Below the pieces are notes generated by a model. The model was not told the DNA's origin and did not search any database. It was given only the letters and a program-made list of their open reading frames with translations. A DNA stretch of 64,000 bases from Synaphobranchus kaupii (Eukaryota > Chordata > Actinopteri > Anguilliformes > Synaphobranchidae). This document shows positions 1 through 9,944 of the stretch, piece after piece (the first letter of the stretch is position 1; each line of letters starts with the position of its first letter). The stretch covers positions 3,620,590-3,684,589 of the forward strand of contig CM056397.1 in NCBI GenBank assembly GCA_029718625.1, given 5' to 3'. The translations under genes were made by a program, and so were the position numbers.

Positions 1-915
1 TAACCTGTCAGTTTGTTTTTAGTTTGCCCGTCCCGACCTTAGGAGGGGATAACTGTGTCTGTGTCGTTTCTTAATTCTTTTCATTAATAGGCTTGTGTCC
101 ACCAATTTATTTCACTAATTTACTTTGGCCCATTGTGCTTCAATGAAGACTAGGTAAGAAATATGAAAGGTACTTCCGGTCATGGCACGGTGTTGATCAG
201 ACGTAGTTCAGATGTCGCTCTGCTCTAATATTGTAATAAACTCTTTGAAAAGCGGGACATAAAAAGAAAACGCAACTTACTCAGTCATAACGGTGTAACC
301 AATGCCTGGACGCAGGAAAATGAATAAAAAGGATACTGAAACTTTAACTGAAGGAGAATCGCCACCTCCCCCACAACAACTAACTTTCGCCATGGAGGAC
401 GAGGAGAGAGATGACCCGTCACTGGATAAATCCTCAGGTGCAATTCACAATTTAACCCTGTGGTGCAGATGGCAAATTTCACCTATTTAGGGGGTGCTCT
501 GTTTAAGGCTTTTTAACTCCAGGTATGAGCATGACATAAAGTTGGTAAATGGCTTAAATGAAGCAAGACAGGTGTACCGTTTACAATACAAACTTAGATT
601 TTTTTATTTTCATAATTTAAGTCAAAATAAATTGCCAGAAATGCAAAGAAACTTTGGAAAGAAAAAAAAATGTTTTTCTTTAGTTTGCTGAGAGCTACAT
701 AAGTGAAATCGGTACATTTCCTGGATCATAAACTCCATGTCCACAAGTTTTGCTAAATCTGAGGATGATATGCAGAACTACTAAAGGTCTATGATGCAAA
801 ATATAGCAGTGTACCCTGTTGTCCATTAGTGTCTCCAAATCTATCCAAATGGCTAAATTGTGCACTGCTCTAAATAAAAAAATGATGATATATTTAACTA
901 CAAATCAACAGTTTT
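1..915. other. Unassigned opening stretch
   Basis: I recognise no transposon ends, RNA gene or conserved coding region here apart from the small candidate exon at 302-437. Composition is ordinary AT-rich fish intergenic DNA with a short A-run near 663. An edge element running in from outside the window cannot be excluded. Confidence 0.4.
302..437 (+). CDS. Possible short first exon, unknown product
   Basis: An ATG at 302 opens about 45 codons, first basic (MPGRRKMNKKD), then proline-rich (PPPP near residue 21), then acidic (MEDEERDDP). The frame meets CAG|GTGCAA at 437/438, a usable splice donor. If unspliced the frame stops at 488. The charge pattern suits the N-terminus of a nuclear protein or a transposon ORF, but I recognise no family and see no partner exon. 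It may equally be chance. Confidence 0.2.
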
Positions 916-996
916 AATCTACCACATATCAGCGCACAGTAAATTGGAATGAGCATTTGTCATGCCCTAAGAGACAAGTATATACGCCATAGCCTA
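916..996. repeat. Fragment shared with the 26.8-28.6 kb hAT element
   Basis: About 65-75 bases (from TTAATCTACCACATATCAG through CATGCCCTAAGAGAC) match 28300-28378 in inverted orientation. The match ends at GCCATAGCCTAT, where the hairpin repeat at 997 begins. So the hairpin repeat appears to have been inserted into an older element. Confidence 0.6.
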
Positions 997-1245
997 TTGG
1001 GATGGCAGGTATGCCATCCGCCAAGTTACGGTTTGGCGGGGTATGCCCCATACCTATACAGCACCAAGAGTTTGGCACTTTTCAGGGTTTCCTACAGAAG
1101 TAACCACAATTACCATAGACTCTCAGCCCTTAAAAACATTAACTTCTGTATGTTCTGACCTCATGTAACCACACAGCATTCAGATACAACTTCACACATC
1201 CACACAATAAAGCCCCAAACTTGGGTTATTTTGCTGTTTTTCTCC
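997..1245 (+). repeat. Hairpin-ended interspersed repeat, copy 1
   Basis: Begins TTGGGATGGCAGGTATGCC and carries consecutive small hairpins: GGATGGCA/TGCCATCC, GCCAA/TTGGC and GGGGTATGCCCC. It then runs through a body ending near CACACAATAAAGCCCC. Related copies lie at 7728-7962 (inverted), 8221-8450, 47921-47950 (tip only) and 50353-50481 (inverted). The TTGGGATGG boundary is shared by all, so it is a true element end. No superfamily assigned. Confidence 0.7.
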
Positions 1246-1403
1246 TCCTTCTTCCTATACTGCCTGCCTCCGTTGCGATGTTATCCAATGGGGGGAATTA
1301 TTCTTTGAGGGAATGGTCCGTATACCTGCCCATCAAGCTTATCGCCCAATAAAAACGCTTCATACTAATGTTTTTTAATGTTAATATAGCTAATGGCGTC
1401 ATG

Positions 1404-1480
1404 CTTTCTAAGAAGCTACTGTGAGACTGCTAGAGTTGCAGTCTCTCACATAGAGGATTGTGGGTTCGAGCCCAGCAGGG
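1404..1480 (+). repeat. tRNA-like unit 1 (SINE-head-like)
   Basis: Contains a good RNA polymerase III B box, GGTTCGAGCCC (1463-1473), in a T-arm context, preceded by a long hairpin (GTGAGACTGC / GCAGTCTCTCAC) instead of normal D and anticodon arms. It cannot form a regular cloverleaf, so it is not called as a tRNA gene. The ~70-base tail 3' of it, at 1553-1630, is shared with the units at 48.0 and 48.25 kb. Confidence 0.5.
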
Positions 1481-1552
1481 TACATGCTTATTTTCAACAA
1501 AAACAATGTGCAAATGTTAAGTACTTTATTAGACTGTTATTATTTTCACATT

Positions 1553-1630
1553 AACACATTAACGTATTTTTATTGCAAAGGCAAAATAGGTTTCCAATAT
1601 TAACTGTTCAATGTTTCACTTGTATTTCAC
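1553..1630 (+). repeat. Shared tail module of the tRNA-like units
   Basis: TTTTTATTGCAAAGGC followed by a stretch ending AATATTAACTGTTCA and TTTCACTTGTA. The same module, diverged, follows the tRNA-like units at 48001 and 48250 (tails at 48119-48172 and 48388-48465). Confidence 0.6.
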
Positions 1631-1642
1631 TTGTACTATATC

Positions 1643-1688
1643 ACACCTTCCCCAAACTGGACGCTCCTGTCCGGTTTGGGGAGGGTGT
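1643..1688. repeat. 20-bp-arm hairpin
   Basis: Arms 1643-1662 and 1669-1688 are complementary with two mismatches (CACCTTCCCCAAACTGGAC against GTCCGGTTTGGGGAGGGTG), with a 6-base loop. One arm sequence (GTCCGGTTTGGGGAGGGTGT) recurs at about 50291-50310 in the same repeat neighbourhood. Confidence 0.75.
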
Positions 1689-1699
1689 TATGCTCTGCT

Positions 1700-1850
1700 C
1701 TTGCGGTCATGACTGACTGACTGTGGAAACCCAAACCTCAACGTGCCCTTGCCTCTGCCAACATTTCTTTATTCATTAATTTCTTCACTTCAGTTCTGTT
1801 CACTTTATCCTTTCCACACATAACACAATGTCACCATAAAATCGCCCTAT
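1700..1850 (-). repeat. Repeat block shared with 50.2 and 63.6 kb
   Basis: The reverse complement (GGTGACATTGTGTTATGTG ... AGAAATTAATGAATAAAG ... ATGTTGGC) matches 50205-50285, and in part 63608-63655. It is always found with hairpin or tRNA-like modules, suggesting one long composite family. Confidence 0.65.
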
Positions 1851-2054
1851 TTTAAAACTGTATTTACATATTTTACTGATGCAAACTATTTAGGCTGTAG
1901 CTATTTAAGCTGTATGTCTTTCAGCTAGAATGTGTTTGCGTCTAGCCCATTGTGCATGCATGTCTGGATATAGACTTGGTTTATTAATTTACATGCTTCT
2001 TCATGATCCATAGCTCAGGTGGTGCTGTTCATTGTATTTCATTACACATTAAAT

Positions 2055-3344
2055 CAGGGATGTCAACTCTCCGTGAGAATATTTTGACCCTTTTCTCACG
2101 GTCTCACGCTAAAGCAAAATATCTCACGCATTTTCACGGAACAGCAACAATTCTCATGCAATTTCACTGCATTTTTTTTCATAGCAAAAATAGTTCAACT
2201 TCCCAATTTCCCATGTCCCGAAACTCGTGCGTGTGCACTGCACGCCGTTCGATAGCCGTTTTCCAAACCAACTGGCACACTTCCATGTACACTGCACCCT
2301 TATCACTTATCATCGCCAATGATAAGTGATTGGCCGGCGATGAAAGGGTGAGATGGTGGAGTGCACAATGCATCGCGCAGTTTGGAAAACAGACTCGAAC
2401 CGAGTTGTCTTGAGCGCAAATGTCGACTGTAAGTAAACGAAAATGCACTTAAAGTAAATCACAAATAAGTGATCAAATATGTTTGCACTATTAACTGTTA
2501 GCGTATTCATTGCAGCAGTAACAATATGAATGCTTTATAACCTAAGAATTAGTTAATGTAGGCGACATGAGACTAATGTAATCTTGTTAGCTGTTACTAA
2601 AGCCCTATTCGGACGGGATAAGTTTTACAGGGGGAGGTGGGGTAATGTAATAATTACCGGAGGAGCTCCGCTATTTTAGTCCCGTCTGAATCTGCCATGT
2701 CCGTAACTTTTACGGACTGCGCGCTCCCACGCCAGTAAAGATTCCGGAGTCTTTTACCTCCTGTTAAATGTCCTGTAAAAATTACCCCAGGTTAAAGCAA
2801 TCCCGTGCAAATTGACATGTCCGGTAAAATTCTGTTATTTCCTGTGAGAAATTAGTTTTCCCCAGTCTTTTCTCCTGGTTTTTCACGTAAGCTCTATATG
2901 CTCTCTTCGGGCCAAGTGCAAGCCACAACTATTGGCTGACTTCTAAATTAATGTAACGTTACCTAAAATAAGAAGACAGAGAGCAAAAAAAAAAAACAGG
3001 CTCAAAAGTAGGCTACAGTGGAGCAACGCTTGTGGCAGCTTTAAGTAAGCTGTTGTAGCTATAGCCTTACATACATGTTATGGCCTAATATTGTTTTTTT
3101 CAAACTAACGTTAATAAAGAGGTGTAATTCAGGATTCCTCACGCTTTTTGTGGACATGTTTGCCATGCCAACATTGTCTCCACGTAGTTTTTTTTTTGGA
3201 ATAAATTTTATGAATTTGAAACTAGAATTGAGTGTTTCATTCGTGAGGCAGCGATTGGTCTGGTGGGGTGAGTCGGGTCGGGTCGAGTTGGGTCACCGAA
3301 AGTCTATTCTCACTCTTGCCCAACTCTCAAAGTTGACATCCCTG
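2055..3344. mobile_element. 1.29-kb TIR transposon with preserved empty site
   Basis: Termini CAGGGATGTCAACT and AGTTGACATCCCTG are inverted repeats. TTAAAT occurs on both sides (2049-2054 and 3345-3350) but only once in the paralogous empty site near 44870. The CAGGG...CCCTG ends look hAT-like, though the visible duplication is 6 rather than 8 bp. No transposase reading frame is visible, so it is presumably non-autonomous. A 2600-2860 stretch inside looks like a second inserted element. Confidence 0.75.
2600..2860. mobile_element. Possible nested MITE fragment
   Basis: Starts GCCCTATTCGGACGGGA, a typical teleost TIR-like end, and holds internal GTAAAA/TTTTAC repeats. The matching opposite end is not visible, so the boundary is uncertain. 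Confidence 0.35.
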
Positions 3345-4307
3345 TTAAATACTGCTCATCTACAAACTCTTTTAATGTAATTGTGTGCTGTCTGTAATAG
3401 GATAACTGTTCTCATTCTTGTCAATAGAGGGCATTATGGTTACGCGAATGACTGCATGCATTTCTGTGGAATGCATGTCTCTCTCCATGTTTATCTTCAT
3501 GTATTATTCATCATTAGTTAGCTATAAAAAATAAGTGATATCAGATCAAAAACGTCTACGATGTAAAAAAAAGGCCAAGTTACTCACGCATAGCCTACAT
3601 AGCGCTGTCTATAAGTCCTTAATTCCAACTTGCAAAAACTAGGCCTTCCTTTAAAAGTATTGACATTAAAATGTGGCCAAGTTACAACTAACAATATTGT
3701 CTATCGTAGCTCACATTAAATAAACTAGCTCTATTCCAAATCAATGCTATCCAAACTTTCCTAAATTATTTAATGCAACTTGGCCCTGTGTTTCTTCATC
3801 TTACCATCTCAAGAGAATGTGGTCAATGAAACTGTATGTGCCACATCAAACTGCAAAATGAAAATAATTTATAGTGGAAATACTCTGATTCAGATGTGTT
3901 GCACTTAGAAATTAAACAGAAAAAATACTACACTATAGGGCATGTTTGAACAATTGTCTGCATCCACTGCTTTGGGTCTATGAAAAGCACAAAATTAATA
4001 AAATGTATTATTATTATTATGTATTTATTGTTTTATTTATTTGGATTTCTATCAAAACCTGTGTGGTCCTACAGAGCATAGATATCCTTGTGTTCACAGA
4101 ATTCTGTTTGCAAATATCATAACTATTATTATGTTAAGAAAATTGGTACTATTACTTATTTGCCACCATCTGACCCACAAACATGTCTGGATACATTTGT
4201 AAAAATGCTATATGTACGTTTTCTAGGTAAAAATATTACTCATTTTTATCTGCATTTATTTATTCATCACCCCTTTCTCTATTGTACACAATGTTTCTTC
4301 ATATAAA

Positions 4308-4745
4308 CAGTGGCGGCTCCTGAGCTGAAAATTGGGGTAGCGGAAAACTTCCCTTTAAACTGATTATTGGTCTTAATAATTTTTCAATCCGTTTCCTTGA
4401 TTAACAATAGGCTACATCAGCGTTTAATTCACCAATTACTCAATGCTATCAAATGTAGCCGGTTCTCCTCAATTAGGCTATTAGGCAAGTAATAAAATAA
4501 ATTTAACTTGCGTTGCAAAATTGTGCACATTTTAATCAACATTATAATTGTGGATACATGTGCTCTTCGTTCTCCGCACTCTTTATTGCAGGTTGTGCTA
4601 AATAAAAAAAATAATCTAACAAAAGCTGAGCTTTAAGATCTTTCAATTTCCATTAATATTTTCGGAATTAAGAGTGCGGAGAATGAAGAGCACATGTATC
4701 CACAATTATAATGTTGATTAAAATGTGCACAATTTTGCAGCGCAA
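4308..4745. mobile_element. hAT foldback MITE, left part only
   Basis: Begins CAGTGGCGGCTCCTGAGC, the same end as the complete 731-bp element at 23396-24126, and follows it through the central foldback (GCTCTTCGTTCTCCGCACTC ... GAGTGCGGAGAATGAAGAGC). It breaks off near 4740, where another repeat starts. The right terminus is missing. Confidence 0.8.
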
Positions 4746-4753
4746 AAAGTAAA

Positions 4754-5207
4754 GTTGCTAATGCTAGCGCAACTTTAAGGTAACCGGTAGCATCCACTAC
4801 CAAACATTTTTGAAGTCAAACTATCGTTGAATCCTTTACTTTGTACTGACCTATATTCTCTGTGGAAGTACGGCGCGGAGCGAACATGGCCATTGCAACT
4901 TGTTGCTCTTCTTTGTTGTTGTAGTCGACCAGTGCCGGCAATACATCCATCGGTAACGTAAAGTATCGCTCCCCAGATAGACTCGTCGTATTTTATTTGC
5001 TTTGGGTGCACTATGGAGTGTTTAAGTGCGTTTGGTAGTGGATGCTACCGGTTACCTTAGAGATGCGCTAGCATTACCAACGTGTGTATGTCCAAAAGAA
5101 GGGACAGCATGGAATTAGCTGAAAATGGTTTCCATCAATCAACTACATCATGGGTAAGACGTAATTGAGACATTATGTCCAAAATTCCAAACTATCCCTT
5201 TAAGGAT
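4754..5207. mobile_element. MITE-like element with 46-bp inverted repeat
   Basis: 4754-4804 (AATGCTAGCGCA, then AAGGTAACCGGTAGCATCC) pairs with 5029-5079 (GGATGCTACCGGTTACCTT ... TGCGCTAGCATT). The right side ends CAAACTATCCCTTTAA (5189-5203), the usual end of teleost TTAA-target MITEs. The opposite TTAA end is not visible. It truncates the hAT MITE on its left. Confidence 0.55.
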
Positions 5208-6011
5208 AAGCTTTGTCTTCATACTGTTAAATCTAAGTTTTGTCTTTACATTCTCAATATCACATTTTTACTTTATAAAACAAATTTTAAACAATCCTCA
5301 TTTAAAGCCGATTTTAAACCAGGCAGCTAAACCTACTGTTGATAGCTAATGACTTTTGGTTGTATTTCATTTAAAGAGCCATCAACAGGCTGCCTTGACA
5401 GGTGAATGAAAGGCATCAACAACTCCAATGGGGAAATACTTTACTGATAGTACTCTCACCTGTTCCTCACTCTATTTAACTCCCCAACTTCATTCACTCA
5501 CTGCCAGTTTGTTGCTTGTCTCAGCCCCGTCTAGACCACCGAACTATATAGAAAACTAGAAACAACAAGGTGGGCGTGTCTTGAAGCCGGGATTTTTAGT
5601 AGCACCAAAAAAGCTCAAGGGGGCGACGTGTAATTGTCTACGCCCATAGACTGCCAGCAAAATCCGAAGTGCTGTCATGTCTTAATTTGCGTACTTTTTA
5701 ACGATGTTAGAGTCTCCTAAATTCCAGTATAATAGTAGATTTCATTTGAGATATATATATCACAATCTCTGGAAATGAATTTTTTTAATTCTTGGGGTTG
5801 AGGCATTCATTTCCGCTCTGCGCCCCAAGCCTACGGATGATGGGAAGCACAGAAAACACAACAGTCTTGACTCCGGTCAGCCAGAGGAGAGAAACTATTT
5901 TGAGAAACATTTGCAGCTTTAGAAGGTAAGACTTGACTTGGTGGTACAACTCAGACTTGATATTCAATAAGATATAGATAAGTCCTGCTGTGTCAGAAAG
6001 CGTCTTTATGC
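5208..6011. other. No gene recognised
   Basis: AT-rich stretch with a short AT dinucleotide run near 5750-5760. I see no clear terminal repeats, RNA gene or conserved reading frame. The 60-codon minus frame at 5785-5967 lacks any recognisable feature. Confidence 0.4.
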
Positions 6012-6676
6012 GGCGTTCACACAGCGGGCGGTAGACGGCAGGACGGTAGACGGTACAACGGCAGGACGGTACAGAAATGTCCGTCGCGGTAACGCACTGT
6101 TTATATCCGTTGCCATATTTACGGTCCGTGCGAAACAGATTACCGGTGTACCAAAGAGCGCCTTTGCAAAATGGACTGCGACCGAAAGTTTATTTATACA
6201 TTGTGTGTGTGTATTACTGCGTTGTTTCAGTCTTCATAAATGGGCGGTGTGTGTGTATGTATCATAATGTCAGCTAGTTTAGGTAGCTTTGCTAGCTAGT
6301 TAGTTACACCTCAAATCATACACAGAAAATAAACATATTTCTGAAAATAAAGCCAATAATAATGTGTACCTGGAATCTGCATGTCAGTGCTGACAACACT
6401 CCATGCTGCAGCCTTTTTGTCAAGATCTCTGTATTTTTTAAACTTTTTGGTTCGATATTTCCTCCCACCTCTCTCGTTCTCTACCACGAAGTTGCACGAA
6501 CTTCTCATCCATTTTGAAACGTACCACTTCCGTTCCATCGGCACGTGATCCTACCGCAGCGGTAGACGGCAAAAATATAAATATTTTTTATTCCTGTCGT
6601 CTTGCCGTCATTCTCTCATTGAAAAGAATGACATCCGGTTTCGTCCTGCCGTCTACCGTCCGCTGTGTGAACGGCC
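6012..6676. mobile_element. 665-bp TIR DNA transposon
   Basis: Ends GGCGTTCACACAGCG and CGCTGTGTGAACGGCC are inverted repeats. The homology continues inward for about 35 bp (GGTAGACGGCAGGACG against CGTCCTGCCGTCTACC). Flanks CTTTATG (6004-6010) and CTTTAATG (6677-6684) look like a decayed target duplication. No transposase frame, so non-autonomous. Confidence 0.75.
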
Positions 6677-7308
6677 CTTTAATGTTTTTAATTAGTTTAC
6701 GTTAGCTACAAGCTAGCTAGAGGATCCTAGTTGCTAGCATAGGCTAGCTAACGTTAGGTAACTGCAAGTAATCGTTCGTCGGTCAGGGACGTGATAATAA
6801 AGGCGGTTATATGTATAATCAACGGATTTGAAGAACAACCTATAGTAGCTACAGTTGTGGGGAGTAGATTTCAGGTGCTTCATTTTTCACTAATAGAAAA
6901 GCCTCTTGTATAATCAAGCAGGTTGTCATCACCAAACTATATTGTCATAGCTCTGGCTAGCTAGCACTGGAGGAAGCATAGAGCCATTAATGTTAGCGTA
7001 TACACTTAAGTGACTAAGTAATATGGGTATAGTTGTCATTTTCATGCTAGTTTGCTGTATGTAGCTGTCGTATAAAAAAATTCAGCTGTCTTTCTCCTTA
7101 TGTTAGGACAAAAAAAAACTTTGCTTATTGATTGCATTTGCATTGCCCAGCTGAACCAACTATGGCGTGGCTGGGGACATATGTATCATTCACTAGTTTT
7201 TTGCTGGTCAGGAGGGTGAAAGGGAATAGGGGTGACAACTTGGACAGTTCGAAATGTCCGGAATGCCAAGCAGGGTGGGTGGAGGGGATCCGGAGGAGGG
7301 AAATGAAG
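6677..7308. other. No gene recognised
   Basis: Contains GCTAGC/TAACGTTAG-type low-complexity words common in this window. At its right end lies a GC-richer stretch (7230-7308) that leads into the minisatellites. No element boundary recognised. Confidence 0.35.
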
Positions 7309-7428
7309 GCAGGACCGCTCAGGAGGGCGGCGGCGCAGGCAGGACCGCTCCGGAGGCCGGCGGCGCAGTCTGCATCGCTCCGGAGGCTGGCGGCGATGAT
7401 TGCATCGCCCTGGAGGCCGGCGGCGAAT
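7309..7428. repeat. Minisatellite, 4 x 30 bp, GC-rich
   Basis: Four units of exactly 30 bp starting at 7309, 7339, 7369 and 7399, each with a GCAGGACCGCTC-like start and GGAGGCCGGCGGCG-like end, increasingly diverged. A 30-bp period equals ten codons. In one plus-strand frame the units read as variants of AGPLRRAAAQ. Confidence 0.85.
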
Positions 7429-7470
7429 GAGCGGCTGTAGGCTAGGCGGCCCAGGGACAGGAGGCGGCAG

Positions 7471-7590
7471 CTGGCTCTGCAGCTCAGGACAGACGGATAG
7501 CTGGCTCTGCAGCTCAGGACAGGCGGGTAGCTGGCTCTGCAGCTCAGGACAGGCGGATAGCTGGCTCTGCAGCTCAGGACAGGCGGATAG
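7471..7590. repeat. Minisatellite, 4 x 30 bp, nearly identical units
   Basis: Four units of 30 bp (CTGGCTCTGCAGCTCAGGAC + AGGCGGATAG) at 7471, 7501, 7531 and 7561, with one or two substitutions. It has the same period and copy number as the array 42 bp upstream but a different sequence. In one plus frame it reads DSWLCSSGQA repeated. Both arrays could derive from a repeat-bearing coding region of a degraded retroelement, but no domain supports this. Confidence 0.9.
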
Positions 7591-7690
7591 CCTAGAGAGC
7601 GCTGTCTATAAGTCCTTAATTCCAACTTGCAAAACTAGGCCTGCCTTTAAAAGTATTGATATCAAAATGTGGTGAAGTTACAACTTGTCA
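7591..7690 (+). repeat. Fragment of the 3.6/43.5-kb repeat
   Basis: GCGCTGTCTATAAGTCC through AAAATGTGG matches 3601-3680, 43497-43575 and, inverted, 44540-44615. It abuts the minisatellite directly. Confidence 0.75.
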
Positions 7691-7727
7691 TTCGCGTTTG
7701 GTTCTCCGAACCCGACACTCTCCCTTA

Positions 7728-7962
7728 CAGAAGCAGAAGTTTGGGGTTTTATTGTGTGGATGTGTGAAGTTGTATCTGAATGCTGTGTGGTTACATGAGG
7801 TCAGAACATACAGAAGTTAATGTTTTTAAGGGCTGAGAGTCTGTGGTCATTGTGGTTACTTCTGTAGGAAACCCTGAAAAGTGCCAAACTCTCGGTGCTG
7901 TATAGGTATGGGGCATGCCCCGCCAAGCCGTAACTTGGCGGATGGCATACCTGCCATCCCAA
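7728..7962 (-). repeat. Hairpin-ended interspersed repeat, copy 2
   Basis: Inverted copy of 997-1245, ending TGCCATCCCAA at 7962. It includes the three tandem hairpins. Very close to copy 1 over the stretch around GTGTGGTTACATGAGGTCAG. Confidence 0.8.
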
Positions 7963-8220
7963 TTACAGTCCTGGTTATTGAATGGTAACAAATGTGGCCC
8001 TGCTCTACTAACTCCTGATGTTTGCAGTGCAATGCCAGAAAGGAGAGACTTAAAAGACAGAAGGCTAGGGAGCTACAGCAGACAGAAAAGGGTAGCAGCA
8101 TGGATCAAGTCAGGTATACCACAATAAATTGTTAAAGTTAGACTACGTATCTTTTTTTCTTTATTTGTGTAGCGAACAGTCTTTGCCAAAGACCATTTGA
8201 GAAAAGAATGGAAACATAAA

Positions 8221-8450
8221 TTGGGATGGCAGGTATGCTATCCGCCAAGTATACAGCACCAAGAGTTTGGCACTTTTCCAGGTTTCCTACAGAAATAACC
8301 ACAATGACCACAGACTCTCAGCCCTTAAAAACAATAAATTCTGCACATTAATGACCTCATATAACCACACAGAATTCAGGTACAACCTCACACATCCACA
8401 CAATGAAGCCAAAACTTTGGTTATTTAGCAGTTTTTTCTCCTACTTTTTC
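8221..8450 (+). repeat. Hairpin-ended interspersed repeat, copy 3
   Basis: Starts TTGGGATGGCAGGTATGC at 8221. It lacks the second and third hairpins (a deletion between GCCAAGT and ATACAGCACC) but otherwise follows copy 1. Confidence 0.8.
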
Positions 8451-8774
8451 TGGTTGATTTCTTCAAATGCTGCTTGCCCACAAATAATAATTCTCCCCAT
8501 TGGATAACAACATCTGATCAAAGTAGTCTGGTCAAAAAGTAGCCAATTGCAGGATACACAGGCAAAATGAACGCCGCAACACGTAATGCTTTTGGCTGAC
8601 ATGTCATAGGCCTACTTTTGGACATATAAGGAAGTGCACACATGATGCATGTCACCCAATAGAGTAATTGCTACAATATTTCTCAAAAACAATTATAAAC
8701 ATCATCGTCACCATCTTTGTTGTGTGTAGAAGCTAGCTTTCTTGCTATGTAACAATTGCCAAAAAATACAACTA
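8451..8774. other. No gene recognised
   Basis: Short interval between the hairpin repeat and the solo LTR, with no recognisable element or frame. Confidence 0.4.
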
Positions 8775-8779
8775 TTGCT

Positions 8780-9425
8780 TGTCATGGAGTTTCAGCCTTC
8801 CTTTATTTCTGTGGTTGTGCCTCCTCGGAGCAGCTAAAGGGCGCCCTTGCTTTATTTTTCCATCCTCCGCTCCAGGTCTTCGCTCTGACTTTCTTAATTC
8901 GCTGCACCTGCCTGTCGGCCATATAAAACCTGGGTTGCCCTTTGTTCTGTGCTCAGTTGTTGTCTTGCAACCAACTTAGCCGGTAAAGGTATCAGACTTG
9001 GGACACTGTGTTTTCTTGTTGTTTCAAATAAGGAAAAGCAAGAGAAACCATTAGCAAATTTACTTAGGTTTAGATCTAGGATCTCTTTATCCTTTTGTTT
9101 GCTCTTTTCCTTCTGCCTTCTGTCTCCCTCCTTTGGAGGGGTACCTTTGTGTACCTCTGTTTTCCCTGCTTTCTTTGTTGAAAGCGAGAGGTCTTTTTAT
9201 TTTACTTCCACTCACTTCTCGAGTCTTTTCACCCTGTTAGGGTTGTTTTCAGTTTTTTTTCTGTTTCGTTCGCCTCCTTTGTTTTCCTCTCCTAATTTTA
9301 GAGCTCGAGGCGAATCCTCCCTTTCGCTCTTCACAGATTATTTTACGCTTTTGTGGCTATTCCTACGGGGATAGCTTCTAGACTTCCTCTGTCGCGTTTG
9401 GGTCTCCAAAACCACCCCCGATATA
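8780..9425 (+). mobile_element. Solo LTR, Ty3/Gypsy type
   Basis: Starts TGTCATGG and ends CCCCCGATATA, where CpG decay of the expected CACA terminus is plausible. It is flanked by perfect 5-bp duplications TTGCT (8775-8779, 9426-9430). A TATAAAA box lies near 8924, and the 3' signature CGCGTTTGGGTC near 9393 is shared with the other Gypsy LTRs of this window. No internal region remains, so it arose by LTR-LTR recombination. Confidence 0.85.
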
Positions 9426-9430
9426 TTGCT

Positions 9431-9940
9431 TTTACATCATTGTGGGAAGCTTATTTCTATTTTGACATGCATTCTATATAATTTCACATGCAAACCGCAG
9501 ATAATATCGGTTCATGAAATTTGGATAGCTACATGACTAAAAGGTATGCCATGAAAGTCTCAGACTCAATTTGTAACAGTTCAACTCAGACAGCATACTA
9601 AGCACCTCTCAGTCTGTGGGGGATATGCGCTCCATCTGTTGCTAGGTAGCTTGGAGGAAGACGCAACATCTTCCGCAGACGGACAGCCAACATGGCTGAT
9701 GTAGCTGTGCTCTCTGGACGAAGCTGCAGTTTGCTAGCTTGCTAACCTCAGCTCAGTTCAGTTAAAATAAAAAAATTAAACCAGTTACCTTAGCTAACAT
9801 TAGTGTACCTAGCTTGCCAGCACTGCCATATGTGTTGGTGTACTATCTCAGACTGTAAAACTTTCAATCCACTTGATTATTTACTTTGTTAGATCATTAC
9901 ATTCTGTTACCATCCATTCTACCTTTAGTTTAAACCAGGC
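9431..9940. other. No gene recognised
   Basis: AT-rich with GCTAGCTTGCTAAC words. No terminal repeats or conserved frame seen. Confidence 0.35.
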
Positions 9941-9944
9941 CAGC

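Larger units (their letters stand above)
1870..4306 (+). repeat. 1.1-kb repeat, copy A, interrupted at 2055-3344
   Basis: Segments 1870-2054 and 3345-4306 together match 43908-45050 in inverted orientation almost end to end (for example GCATAGCCTACATAGCGCTG, and the stretch with ATGCATGTCTCTCTCC). In the 44.9-kb copy the two segments are directly joined, so 2055-3344 is an insertion into copy A. Part of it (near 3590-3680) recurs at 7595-7680. No coding capacity recognised. Confidence 0.8.

Noticed and set aside
7125..7625. 166-codon minus-strand frame
   Set aside because: Its length comes from the 30-bp minisatellites, which stay open in several frames; no domain.
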